DNA from: WHSW01 sp033856255
Lineage (GTDB): Bacteria; Actinomycetota; Thermoleophilia; Solirubrobacterales; 70-9
Assembly (NCBI GenBank): GCA_033856255.1
Contig: JAWVFH010000002.1
Coordinates: 124,001-188,000 of the forward strand
DNA length: 64,000 nt
Reading direction: 5' to 3'
This document shows positions 14,989 through 23,481 of the stretch, one piece after another. Made by a program: the position numbers and the translations under genes. Under the pieces are notes generated by a model. That model was not told where the DNA came from. It was given only the letters and a program-made list of their open reading frames with translations, and ran no database searches. Numbering within the stretch: the first letter of the stretch is position 1; each line of letters opens with the position of its first letter.

Positions 14989-16220
14989 ATCGCGGCGACG
15001 GCGAGCTCCGCGAACATCTGCGCCTTCGCGAGGTCGCCGGGCCCATACGAGCCACCGTCGCGCCGGTCGAGCACCGAGAGGGCACCGATCACGTCGCCGC
15101 TTCGCTCGAGCGGAACGACGAGCATCGTGTGGGGCACGTAACCGGTCTTCTGTGCGATCGCCTCCGCGAAGCGCGCATCGCGCCGGCAGTCGGCGATCGC
15201 GACGCCCTCGCCCGCCTCGACGACCGAGCCCGCCAGGCCCTGGCCGCGCTCGAGCCTGACGCCGACGACCGATTCGGCCCCGCTTCCCCACGCCGCCTCG
15301 TAAACGACCTCCGACGTGGCGCGGTCGACGAGCGCGATCGAGGCCGCTGCGGCGTCGAAGACGCCCGCGGTCGTCCGCACGATCCGCTCGAGCAGGCCGC
15401 CAGGTGCGCTTCCCGCGGCGGTGACGGCCAGCGAGCGGCCCTCGCCGGGTCCGAGCGGCGTCCCGAGGCCCGCTGCAAACGCCTCCATGGAGGCGAGCCG
15501 GCGCTCTGGCCGGATCGCCAACGCGGCGCGCAGGGTGTCCTCCAGGTCTCCGGAGACGCCGGGAACCGTCTTGGCCAGGGGCGTCGGGTCGTCGTACGAC
15601 GGCGGTCCCCCGGTCAGCAGAGCCCACACCGTCGCCGCCAGGCCGTAGACGTCGCTTCGGGGCGAGATCTCCTCCCCCACGAGCACCTCCGGGGCCATGT
15701 AGAGGGGGGTCCCGATCGCGCGCGTCCCGCCATCATCGGCGCGCTCGCGGGCGATCCCGAAGTCGACCACGACCACCCCCGCCGGGCTCAGGATCAGGTT
15801 GTGCGGCTTGACGTCGCGGTGGATGACGTTCTGCTCGTGCACGTAATGCAGGGCCTCGGCCGTCTGGCGCGCGTGTTCGAGAACGTCGTCGACCGGCAGG
15901 CCCGGGCTGCCGTCGCGACGGAGCACCCGGTCGAGGTCCAGGCCCTCAACCAGGCGCATGACCAGGTATCGCGACCCGGAGTCGCCGAACTGATCGACCA
16001 CGTCGACGACCCGGGGATGGGAGAGCCGCGAGAGCAGGCGGGCCTCGATCTCGAAACGGTTGGCCTGGGCCGGATCGATGAGGTGCTTGATCGCGACCGC
16101 ACCGCCGTCGGCCGCCCGGGCGCGGTAGACCGCCCCGATCGCGCCGGCGGAGAGACCGGCCTCAATCTCATAGCCCCCGGCGAGCCGCGTTCCGGGACTG
16201 AGCTCGACGGGTTCGATCAC
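14985..16220 (-). CDS. Ser/Thr protein kinase with C-terminal GAF domain
   Basis: 411 residues. The kinase domain (about 15-260) has a glycine loop (GLSAGAIGAVY), ATP-binding K45 (VAIKHL), catalytic loop HRDVKPHN (D136), DFG (D153) and the APE motif (YMAPEVLVG), all intact. From about 275 to the end is a GAF domain (LVDRATSEVVYEAAWG, LERGQGLAGSVVEAGEG, MLVVPLERSGDVIGALSVLD). No transmembrane segment or PASTA repeat is present, so it is a soluble kinase controlled by a small ligand or redox signal. It is convergent with, and overlaps by 4 bases, the FHA-ABC gene, whose FHA domains are likely targets. The gap to the patatin gene upstream is 6 bases, so they share an operon. Confidence 0.9.
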   Translation of the reverse strand: MIEPVELSPGTRLAGGYEIEAGLSAGAIGAVYRARAADGGAVAIKHLIDPAQANRFEIEARLLSRLSHPRVVDVVDQFGDSGSRYLVMRLVEGLDLDRVLRRDGSPGLPVDDVLEHARQTAEALHYVHEQNVIHRDVKPHNLILSPAGVVVVDFGIARERADDGGTRAIGTPLYMAPEVLVGEEISPRSDVYGLAATVWALLTGGPPSYDDPTPLAKTVPGVSGDLEDTLRAALAIRPERRLASMEAFAAGLGTPLGPGEGRSLAVTAAGSAPGGLLERIVRTTAGVFDAAAASIALVDRATSEVVYEAAWGSGAESVVGVRLERGQGLAGSVVEAGEGVAIADCRRDARFAEAIAQKTGYVPHTMLVVPLERSGDVIGALSVLDRRDGGSYGPGDLAKAQMFAELAVAAI

Positions 16221-16226
16221 GACGGA

Positions 16227-18002
16227 CTAGGTCGCGCCCGCGATGGACTCGAAGACGCTCTCCGGCAGCTTGGCGAGCGCGTCGCGAGCGGCGGCTGACC
16301 CCTGCTCGCGGATCTCCTCGATGCGGTCGAACTCCACCAGGCCGATCCCCTGAACGGCGGGCGCGATCACGACGTCGGCGTGCTTGCGCGCCGCCTCCGC
16401 CGTGTCGATGCTCCCCAGTACGACGCTGCGCGTCAGCGTCTCGCCGAAGCTCGGCAGCGCCGTGTCCCAGCCGACGATCGCGCGCCGGACCCGTGTCGAC
16501 AGGCGTCGCAGCCGGGGACGGCCCGTTCCGGCTGTGGTTCGCGACGGCGGCTCGAAGCGGCTGGAGACGTCGACGGCGATCACCGGCCCCTCGCCGCGTG
16601 CGGCCATCGTCGCGACGGGCAGGTTGTCGAGCACTCCTCCGTCGACCAGGAGGCGCTCCCCGACGGCGACCGGCGGGCCGACCCCCGGCAGGCAGAGGCT
16701 GGCGCCGACGGCCTCGTACAGATTGCCCCGTCGATGGACGACCAGCTCCGAGGTCACGAGGTCGCTGGAGACGCAGAAGAACTCGCGCTCGAGTTCCTCG
16801 ATCTGGCGATCCCCGAACAGGCGCAGCAGCATCGCCTCGGCCTTTCGCCCGCGTACGAGGGCCGCCAGCGGGACCGTGTAGTCGCTCATCGGGTTGCGCT
16901 CGACGAGCTCGGCGTGCAGCCGCGCCTCGATCTCGTCCGGCGCGAGACCGGTTGCGAACAGGGCGCCGACGAGGGCACCCATGCTGCAGCCGCCCACCCG
17001 ATCCAGGTCGAGCCCCGCCTCGAGGAGCTCGTCGAGCACCCCGATATGCGCGAAGCCGCGGGCGCCCCCGCCCGAGAGGACCACGCCGGGAGCGCGGCCG
17101 GAGAGCCTGCGGGCGACGATGTCGATCGCTGCCGGCCGGCGCTCCTCGCCCCCGATCGGATAGACCGTCCGCGGTTGCAGCGTCGGGATCAGGGTCTCGA
17201 GCGCGCCCCGCGAGCTCGGCCAGCCCAGCATGACCAGGTCGGCGCCCTGGAGGCCGCCGGCGATCGTCGGACCTCGCGTGGCATTCCCGGCGACCGCCAC
17301 GAGGCGGTCGGCCTGGCGCATGCAGAAGGCCCTCCACTCCCCGCTGGACGAGGAGTCGACGGTGAGCAGCACCTGGCCGGCGGCCCGTTCCCACCGATCG
17401 AGAGCGTCCCCGAAGCTCGCCGCCTCGGCGGCCTCGCGCTCTACGAGGTGCTTCGCGGCGGTCCACCGCGAGAGCGCGCTTGCCAGGTCCGCAGCGAAGG
17501 CAGCGCTCGCATCGCTCTCGTCGAGCGGCACGAGTGCGATGACCGGTGGCACGGGATCGCTCGGAAGCGTGACCGCCCGGCTCGCCTGAAGCTGAATCGC
17601 CAGCGCCGTGGTGAGCGCGAGCGCGAAGTCTGCGTCCTCGACCAGCTCGAGGAATGAGGAATTCGACAGGCCGAGCAGATTGCTGTCGCGGCGGGCTCGT
17701 ACCGAGGCCGATCGCGGCGCGTCGGTCAGGACGGCCAGCTCCCCGAGCACCGCCCCCGGGCTGAGGGTGCGGATCATGATCTCCGCGTCGCCCGCCTCTC
17801 GCACCACCTCGAGACGTCCCGTCCGTAAGACGTAAAGGCCTTCGCCCGCCTCGCCCTCGCGAAACACCCAGTCGCCGGCGGGGACGTCCCGCTCCTGCAC
17901 CCGGGCCGCGATCTCCTCCAGGGCGGACTCCGGGAGGCTGGCGAAGAGCGAGATTTCGCGGATGAACTCGAGGTAATCCGAGCGGGGGGTCGCGGCGGTC
18001 AC
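16227..18002 (-). CDS. cNMP-binding domain / patatin-like phospholipase (NTE family, Rv2565-like)
   Basis: 591 residues from GTG 18002, whose GTGA overlaps the stop of the DUF4242 gene upstream; the longer open frame to 18260 is a shadow of that gene. Residues 10-135 are a cyclic-nucleotide-binding domain with the phosphate-binding cassette G87-E88-L-A ... P96-R97-S-A. Residues 305-500 are a patatin-type hydrolase: oxyanion motif GGGARG (311), nucleophile elbow G-C-S340-M-G and catalytic Asp454 in VDGG. Expected activity: cytosolic or membrane-associated phospholipase/lysophospholipase responding to cAMP or a related nucleotide. Class III cyclase domains are encoded at 10656 and 26267. Confidence 0.88.
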   Translation of the reverse strand: MTAATPRSDYLEFIREISLFASLPESALEEIAARVQERDVPAGDWVFREGEAGEGLYVLRTGRLEVVREAGDAEIMIRTLSPGAVLGELAVLTDAPRSASVRARRDSNLLGLSNSSFLELVEDADFALALTTALAIQLQASRAVTLPSDPVPPVIALVPLDESDASAAFAADLASALSRWTAAKHLVEREAAEAASFGDALDRWERAAGQVLLTVDSSSSGEWRAFCMRQADRLVAVAGNATRGPTIAGGLQGADLVMLGWPSSRGALETLIPTLQPRTVYPIGGEERRPAAIDIVARRLSGRAPGVVLSGGGARGFAHIGVLDELLEAGLDLDRVGGCSMGALVGALFATGLAPDEIEARLHAELVERNPMSDYTVPLAALVRGRKAEAMLLRLFGDRQIEELEREFFCVSSDLVTSELVVHRRGNLYEAVGASLCLPGVGPPVAVGERLLVDGGVLDNLPVATMAARGEGPVIAVDVSSRFEPPSRTTAGTGRPRLRRLSTRVRRAIVGWDTALPSFGETLTRSVVLGSIDTAEAARKHADVVIAPAVQGIGLVEFDRIEEIREQGSAAARDALAKLPESVFESIAGAT

Positions 18003-18292
18003 GCGGCTGCACCCGGATCGTCGTTGATGACGAGCGTGTTGGTGACGGCGATGATCCCGTCGACCGGGAGGCCGGCCAGGGCCGCGTGCCTGCGGATCGC
18101 CTCCGGGCTGGTCGCCTCGTAGATGCAGAACGTTCCGACCAAGCCGTCGCGTTCCTCGAGGACGTAGCTGCGGATCCACCGCACCTCGTCGGGCATCTGC
18201 TCGCTGCCGACCCGTGCGGAGCGCGCGGAAGCCGCCTCCAGCTCCTCGTCGGACCGCCACCCGGCGCGCCTGACAATCGCATAGAGATTCAT
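17999..18292 (-). CDS. DUF4242 small protein, copy 2
   Basis: ATG 18292 follows GGGAGATTCG on the minus strand; the open frame extends to 18316 without a better start. 97 residues beginning MNLYAIVRRAGW, with WIRSYVLEERDGLVGTFCIY and AIRRHAALAGLP, matching the layout of the copy at 10266-10547 (SFCVYDAP, IREHADQLG). Its stop overlaps the GTG of the cNMP-patatin gene (GTGA), so the two are translationally coupled. The 84-bp gap to the LuxR-AAA gene upstream contains the shared motif. Function unknown. Confidence 0.75.
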   Translation of the reverse strand: MNLYAIVRRAGWRSDEELEAASARSARVGSEQMPDEVRWIRSYVLEERDGLVGTFCIYEATSPEAIRRHAALAGLPVDGIIAVTNTLVINDDPGAAA

Positions 18293-18350
18293 CGAATCTC
18301 CCGTCGCCAACACCATTTCACGGCGACGTTAGGCGGGGGCCGGGGCGCCT

Positions 18351-18369
18351 ACATCGGCATTAATACCGG
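18351..18369 (-). promoter_or_regulatory. Candidate operator shared by both DUF4242 genes (copy 2)
   Basis: Plus-strand ACATCGGCATTAATACCGG, 59 bases upstream of the DUF4242 start at 18292. The inner 14 bases, CGGCATTAATACCG (18355-18368), form an inverted repeat with a single unmatched pair, as expected for a dimeric regulator. The other copy is at 10602-10620. Confidence 0.45.
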
Positions 18370-18385
18370 GATTCGCATTTGCCGC

Positions 18386-21001
18386 CTAGCTCTGGCGGTC
18401 GAGCAGTCCGAGGCGTGCGGCCTTCGCCGTGGCCTCGCCGCGGCTGCGGACGTCGAGCTTGCGCAGGATCGCCGATACGTGCGTCCCGACCGTGCGCTCG
18501 GAGACGAACAGGCGCGATGCGATGTCGGCGTTGCGCAGGCCCTCGGCGACGAGTCCGAGGACCTCGACCTCCCGTTTCGTCAGGCCCGCGGGGTTCTCCC
18601 GCGTCGATGCGCGCGGGCCGGTCTTGACGTCGCGAACGCCGCGCTCGCGCAGTTCCCGCGACACACGGGCGGCCGCGGCCTCGGCGCCCAGCTCGCGGAA
18701 GACGGCTGCTGCCTCGCGAAGGTCCTCCTCGCGGCCCGATCCAGCTCTGGCAAGTGCGGCGTCGTATCGACAGCCGAGCGCTTCCCAGGCCCCTGCGGCG
18801 TCCGCGCCGCGGCCTTCGAAGGCGAGCGCGTATGGCTCCGGCAGGGCCACGGCGATCTCGTCGTCGGCGCCCAGGCGCCTCCGCCAGTCCGCGAGCTCAC
18901 CGCACAGCCAGGGGTCGCCGGTCGCAGCCGCCAGCGCCCAGGCCTGCTCGGTCTCGCCGAGCGCGTCGCCGTCGCGCCCCTCGAGCCAGGCCGCCTCGCA
19001 CCGCGCGATCGCCACCGGAACGACGCGGCCGGCGTCGCCCGACGGTGCAGCGAGCTCCAGCGAGCGGTCGAGAGGCGGCCAGACCTCCGGGTCCCCCCGG
19101 CGTGCGCGAAGCCTGCCCAGCACGGCGCCCGCCGTCATGGTGGCGCTCCCCGCGCCCCGAGCACGGAGCACGGCGGACGCCGAGTCCGCGGCCGCGTCCC
19201 ACCTGCCGGTGGCGAGCTCGACCTCGGCGCGCCAGGCCACCAGGCCCGGGCGCCAACCCTCGAAATCGAGGCGCTCCGCCTGCTGGATTCCCTCCGCGAC
19301 GTAGCGCTCGGCCAGCTCGTAGCGCCGCGTACGCACCGCGCCGCGCACGACGAGGGTGTAAGCGGTCGCGAGGTCCCCGGCCATCGAACCACGGCGAGCG
19401 AGGTCGAGGGCGCGTTCGAGCTTCTCCCACCCCGAAGGCATGCCGCGCGCGAACTCGACGCCCCCGACGGCCGTCAGCGCCTGGACCTCGGCGGCCTCGT
19501 CTTCCAGGTCGCCGGCGAGAGCGAGGGTGGCGGCTGCCGCGCGCCGCGTGCCCTCGAGGTCGTCGGCCACCGACAGCAGCATGGCGAGCGTGCCATGAGC
19601 TCGGGCGAGCTCTCGGGCCGGCGGGACACGCTCGAGCACGGCGATCGCCTGCTCGGCGGCGGCCTGCGCCTCGGCGCTGCGCCCGAGTGTCCACAGCGCG
19701 AAGGTGACGCCGAGAAGCGCCGCGCCCTCACGGACGGGGTCACCCTCCTGTCGGTAGGCCTCGGCCTCCTCTGTACCGAGCTCGACGGCCTCTGTCAGGC
19801 GACCGACGAACGTGTATTCCTGCGCCGCCCGCCCGAGCAGCTTGACTCGCCGATCGACCGGCAACCCCTTCGCATGGCGGAGCGCGCGCTCGAACTGCGC
19901 CGCCGCCTCGCGGTGGGCGCCGACCGCGGCGGCGCGTTCGGCGGCGACGGGGGCGTGCTCGAGAACCGCTTCGCTGTCGCCGGCGGCCTCGGCGTGGTGC
20001 GCCAGGCGGGCCGGATCCACATTCACGCCGGCCTCAGAAAGGAAGGCGAGTGTCCGCCGGTGCAGATCGACGGAGCGGTGCGGCGGCAGCGTCTCCTCCA
20101 CCGTCGCCCGCGCGATCTCGTGGCGGAACCGCACGGCGCCGGCGGCCGGCTGCAGCATCCCCGAGAGCAGCCCTTCGTCGAGCGCCCCGATCTCGTCGGC
20201 CGCGATCGTCTCGAGGAGGGCGATTTCCGCCTGCGAGGGAATGATCGCGACCGCCTCCAGCAGAGCGCGAGTGTCCGGGCCCAGGCGGGCGAACCTGGCC
20301 AGCACGGCGTCGCGAACGGTTTTCGGGATCTCCTCGCCCGCGGCCAAGGCCTCGGTGACGAAGAAGGGGTTGCCGCCCGTGCGAAGGTGAAGCGCCTCGG
20401 CGTCCAGGTCCGAATCTCCAGCCAGCGCCTCGACCGCGCCCGCGGTGAGCGGCTCCAGGCGCCGGCGCACGATCGCCATCGACGACGGCAGCTCGCCGAT
20501 CGTGATCCGCAGCGGGTGCCCCCGGTCGAGCTCCTCGTCGCGGTAGGTCGTCACCACGAGCGCGTTGAGCTCTGCGATGCGGCGGCCGGCGAAGCGCAAG
20601 AAGTCGAGCGTCGCCTCGTCGCCCCAGTGCAGATCCTCGAGGACGAGGATCGCCGTCGGCCTGCGCTTCAGCGCCGCAGCCAGGCTCGCGAAGAGCTCGC
20701 CCGGGCCGGCCCCTTCGTCGATCCGCAGCGCGAGCTCGCCGCCGACCTCATCCGCAACGTCGAGCAGCGGGCCGAGCGCGCGCGGTGTCTCCAGCGGATC
20801 GCAGGCGCCCCAGAGGACGGCGCCGGGGTGGGACTCGCACGCCGATCGCACGAGCGACGTCTTGCCGATCCCAGCCTCTCCGGCGAGCAGGAGCAGGCGG
20901 CCGCGCCTGGCGAGCCGCACGCCCTCCGCCATGCGCCGCAGGGCCTCGAGGTCGTCCTCCCGCTCGAGCAGCTCGAGGCTTGGCGCGTCGGTGTTCATCA
21001 C
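18386..21001 (-). CDS. LuxR-family AAA (STAND) transcriptional regulator
   Basis: 871 residues. N-terminal STAND ATPase: Walker A GEAGIGKTS (41-49), Walker B AILVLEDLHWGD (about 117), and a GGNPFFV sensor-like motif. The middle 450 residues are TPR-like helices. The C-terminal LuxR helix-turn-helix (about 805-868) reads LTKREVEVLGLVAEGLRNAD then SERTVGTHVSAILRKLDV. This is the LAL/MalT-type architecture: inducer-dependent ATPase oligomerisation followed by promoter binding. It lies directly upstream, same strand, of the DUF4242-patatin-kinase operon; that promoter and the similar motif at 10602 are candidate targets. Start at 21001 or the adjacent ATG at 20998. Confidence 0.88.
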   Translation of the reverse strand: MMNTDAPSLELLEREDDLEALRRMAEGVRLARRGRLLLLAGEAGIGKTSLVRSACESHPGAVLWGACDPLETPRALGPLLDVADEVGGELALRIDEGAGPGELFASLAAALKRRPTAILVLEDLHWGDEATLDFLRFAGRRIAELNALVVTTYRDEELDRGHPLRITIGELPSSMAIVRRRLEPLTAGAVEALAGDSDLDAEALHLRTGGNPFFVTEALAAGEEIPKTVRDAVLARFARLGPDTRALLEAVAIIPSQAEIALLETIAADEIGALDEGLLSGMLQPAAGAVRFRHEIARATVEETLPPHRSVDLHRRTLAFLSEAGVNVDPARLAHHAEAAGDSEAVLEHAPVAAERAAAVGAHREAAAQFERALRHAKGLPVDRRVKLLGRAAQEYTFVGRLTEAVELGTEEAEAYRQEGDPVREGAALLGVTFALWTLGRSAEAQAAAEQAIAVLERVPPARELARAHGTLAMLLSVADDLEGTRRAAAATLALAGDLEDEAAEVQALTAVGGVEFARGMPSGWEKLERALDLARRGSMAGDLATAYTLVVRGAVRTRRYELAERYVAEGIQQAERLDFEGWRPGLVAWRAEVELATGRWDAAADSASAVLRARGAGSATMTAGAVLGRLRARRGDPEVWPPLDRSLELAAPSGDAGRVVPVAIARCEAAWLEGRDGDALGETEQAWALAAATGDPWLCGELADWRRRLGADDEIAVALPEPYALAFEGRGADAAGAWEALGCRYDAALARAGSGREEDLREAAAVFRELGAEAAAARVSRELRERGVRDVKTGPRASTRENPAGLTKREVEVLGLVAEGLRNADIASRLFVSERTVGTHVSAILRKLDVRSRGEATAKAARLGLLDRQS

Positions 21002-21031
21002 GGCCCTCCGGGAAGAGAGCCTATGCCGGAT

Positions 21032-22525
21032 TCAGAGCTGAACGAAGACCGACTTGGTCTCGAGGTACGCGTCCAGGTTGTGGTGGCCTTTCTCGCGGCC
21101 GATGCCTGAGGCCTTGTAGCCGCCGAAGGGCGCCGCCGGGTCGCCGGCGCCCCAGGTGTTGACGTAGACGGAGCCCGCCTTCAGCAGCGCCGCCAGCTTG
21201 TGGGCGTTGGAGATGTCGCGGGTCCAGAGGCCGGCGGCGAGCCCGTACTCGGTGTCGTTGGCGCGCCGGGCCACCTCCTTCAGGTCCTCGAACGGCTGCG
21301 CCACCAGCACCGGTCCGAAGATCTCCTCGCGGGCGATCTTCATCTCGTCGGAGACGCCGGTGAACAGGGTCGGGTTGACGAAGTAGCCGCCCCCGTTCGC
21401 TCCCAGGGCCTCCGGCGGGCCGCCGGCGACCGCCTCGGCGCCCTCCTCCAGCCCGGAGTCGATGTAGCCGGCCACCCGGCCCAGCTGCTCTTCGGAAACC
21501 AGCGGCCCGAACTGCGACTCGGGGTCGAGCCCGGGACCGACCTTGGCCTGGGAGGCGAACTCGGCCAGCCCGGAGACCACCTCGTCGAAGACGTCGGCCT
21601 GGACGAGCAGCCGTGAGGCGGCGTTGCAGGCCTGGCCGGAGTTGAAGTAGATGCCGAGGAACGACCCCTTGATCGCCGCCTCGAGGTCGGCGTCGGGCAG
21701 GATGATGTTCGGGCTCTTGCCTCCGAGCTCGAGCGTCACCCGCTTCAGGTCGCGCCCGCACTTGGCGCCGATCTCGCGCCCGACCGCGGTCGAGCCCGTG
21801 AACGCGACCTTGTCGACTCCGGGGTGGTCGACGAGCGCCGCGCCGGTCTCGCCGTCGCCGGTGAGCACGTTCAGCGTCCCCTCCGGGAAGCCCGCCTCGA
21901 GCGCCAGCTCGCCGAGCCGCAGTGCCGTGAGCGGCGTCTGCTCGGCCGACTTGAGGACGATCGAGCAGCCCGCGGCGAGCGCGGGGGAGACCTTCCAGAT
22001 CGCCATCAGCAGGGGGAAGTTCCAGGGCACGATCTGGGCGCAGACGCCGACCGGCTCGCGCAGCGTGTAGACGAACAGGTCGCGGGCCGAGGCCGGGATC
22101 GTCTCGCCCTCGATCTTCGTCGGCCAGCCGGCGTAGTAGCGCAGGTGGGCGACCGAGGCGGCGATGTCGCCCTTCGCCGAGGACAGCGGCTTGCCGTTGT
22201 CGAGCGACTCGAGCTCCGCGAGCTCGTCGCCGTTCGCCTTGATCAGCTCGGCGAGCGTGTACATCAGCCCGGCGCGCTTCGACGGCGAGACCTTGCGCAG
22301 CGGCCCCTCGAGCGCGGCGCGCGCGGCCTCGACCGCGCGGGCGACGTCCTCCGGCCCGGCCTGGGCGACCTCGCAGATCGGCTCGCCGGTCGCCGGGTCG
22401 ACGGTCTCGAACGTGCGCCCGTCGGCGGCCGGGACCCGGTCGCCGCCGATCAGGAGGCCGTGGGATTGCGCCGCGAACTCGCGCGCGGCGTCGGATGTGA
22501 GCTGCTCGGCTGTGGCTGTAGGCAT
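21032..22525 (-). CDS. NAD(P)-dependent aldehyde dehydrogenase
   Basis: 497 residues, standard length for class 1/2 ALDH. Active-site residues are present: N169 (PWNFPL), K192, E266 (LELGGKSPN) and nucleophile C300 (NSGQACNAASRL). The Rossmann region has FTGSTAVGR, and a C-terminal EEIFGPVL motif is seen. It is cytosolic and oxidises an aldehyde to the acid. It follows the beta-hydroxyacid dehydrogenase gene by 13 bases, so the pair is probably one catabolic operon. E266 marks it as a CoA-independent enzyme rather than a methylmalonate-semialdehyde dehydrogenase. The substrate is not predictable from sequence. Confidence 0.9.
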   Translation of the reverse strand: MPTATAEQLTSDAAREFAAQSHGLLIGGDRVPAADGRTFETVDPATGEPICEVAQAGPEDVARAVEAARAALEGPLRKVSPSKRAGLMYTLAELIKANGDELAELESLDNGKPLSSAKGDIAASVAHLRYYAGWPTKIEGETIPASARDLFVYTLREPVGVCAQIVPWNFPLLMAIWKVSPALAAGCSIVLKSAEQTPLTALRLGELALEAGFPEGTLNVLTGDGETGAALVDHPGVDKVAFTGSTAVGREIGAKCGRDLKRVTLELGGKSPNIILPDADLEAAIKGSFLGIYFNSGQACNAASRLLVQADVFDEVVSGLAEFASQAKVGPGLDPESQFGPLVSEEQLGRVAGYIDSGLEEGAEAVAGGPPEALGANGGGYFVNPTLFTGVSDEMKIAREEIFGPVLVAQPFEDLKEVARRANDTEYGLAAGLWTRDISNAHKLAALLKAGSVYVNTWGAGDPAAPFGGYKASGIGREKGHHNLDAYLETKSVFVQL

Positions 22526-22538
22526 GGCCTGATCGTAG

Positions 22539-23435
22539 TCAGGCTGCGGGCCCGGCGCTCGTGCGGAAGGTCGCCGAGACGTCCTCGTCCCCGTGCTCGT
22601 GGACGCCCTCCTGCATGCGCAGCGCGATCGTCGTCAGCATCGGCAGGTCGAGGTGGTGGCGCTGCGCGGCGTCGAGCACGAGGTCGGCGTCCTTGGCGGC
22701 GAGGGCGAGGCGAAACGAGGGCTCGAAGTCGCGCGCGATCATCGCCCTGGCCTTCATCTGCATGTAGGGGAGGTCGAGCGGCCCGCCGGCGATCGCGTCG
22801 AAGAAGTCCTCCGGGTCGACGCCGATCCCCTCCGCGAGGGCGATCGTCTCCGCCGCGCCCTCGACGACGGAGAGGAGCCAGCTGTTGACGACCAGCTTCA
22901 GCCGCGTCCCGGCACCCGCCTCGCCCGCCCAGATCGTCCGCTTGCCGATCGCCTCGAACGCCGGCTCGACCGCGGGTCGCGCCCCATCGGGTCCGGAGGC
23001 GAGCACGATCAGCTCGCCCTGCTCGGCGGGGGCCTTGGTGCCGAGCACCGGTGCGTCGACGAAGACCAGCCCGCGCTGCGCCGCGAGCTCCGCGCACTCC
23101 TCGGTCGGCTCGATCCCGATCGTGCTCATCTGCGCCCAGGTCGCCCCGCCGGCGGCGGCGGCGAGGGCGCCGTCCTCGCCCTCGACGGTCTCGCGCACGG
23201 CGCCGGCATCGCTGAGCATGGTGATGATCAGCCGCGCGCCGGCGACCGCTTCGGCCGGGGTGGCGGCGATCTCGATCCCGTGCTCGGCCAGCGGCTCCGC
23301 CCGCTCGGCCGAGCGGTTCCAGGCGCGGACCGCCATCCCGGCCGCCGCGAGGTTGACCGCGATCGGCCGGCCCATCGTCCCGCCCGCCCCGAGGACCGCG
23401 ACGGCTGCGGCGGGCTGCTCGTTCGCGTTCACCAC
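22539..23435 (-). CDS. Beta-hydroxyacid dehydrogenase (3-hydroxyisobutyrate dehydrogenase family)
   Basis: 298 residues. The N-terminal Rossmann motif (VLGAGGTMGRPIAVNL, 14-29) is followed by the substrate motif DAPVLGTKAPAEQGEL and catalytic K180 (GAGTRLKLVVNSW). The helical C-terminal dimerisation domain is complete. It uses NAD(P) to oxidise a beta-hydroxyacid or, in the glyoxylate-reductase subgroup, to reduce a semialdehyde. Located 13 bases upstream of the aldehyde dehydrogenase on the same strand, which would process the aldehyde product. The family start usually lies a few residues before the Rossmann motif, consistent with ATG or GTG near 23435. Confidence 0.88.
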   Translation of the reverse strand: MVNANEQPAAAVAVLGAGGTMGRPIAVNLAAAGMAVRAWNRSAERAEPLAEHGIEIAATPAEAVAGARLIITMLSDAGAVRETVEGEDGALAAAAGGATWAQMSTIGIEPTEECAELAAQRGLVFVDAPVLGTKAPAEQGELIVLASGPDGARPAVEPAFEAIGKRTIWAGEAGAGTRLKLVVNSWLLSVVEGAAETIALAEGIGVDPEDFFDAIAGGPLDLPYMQMKARAMIARDFEPSFRLALAAKDADLVLDAAQRHHLDLPMLTTIALRMQEGVHEHGDEDVSATFRTSAGPAA

Positions 23436-23481
23436 GCGTCAGTACCCGCTGGCGCCCCCCGGCAAGCCGCGTCGCGGCGGG

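Noticed and set aside
18086..21109. 1007-codon open frame opposite the LuxR-AAA gene
   Set aside because: Antisense shadow of a GC-rich gene with an intact ATPase and DNA-binding domain; no domain is readable in it.
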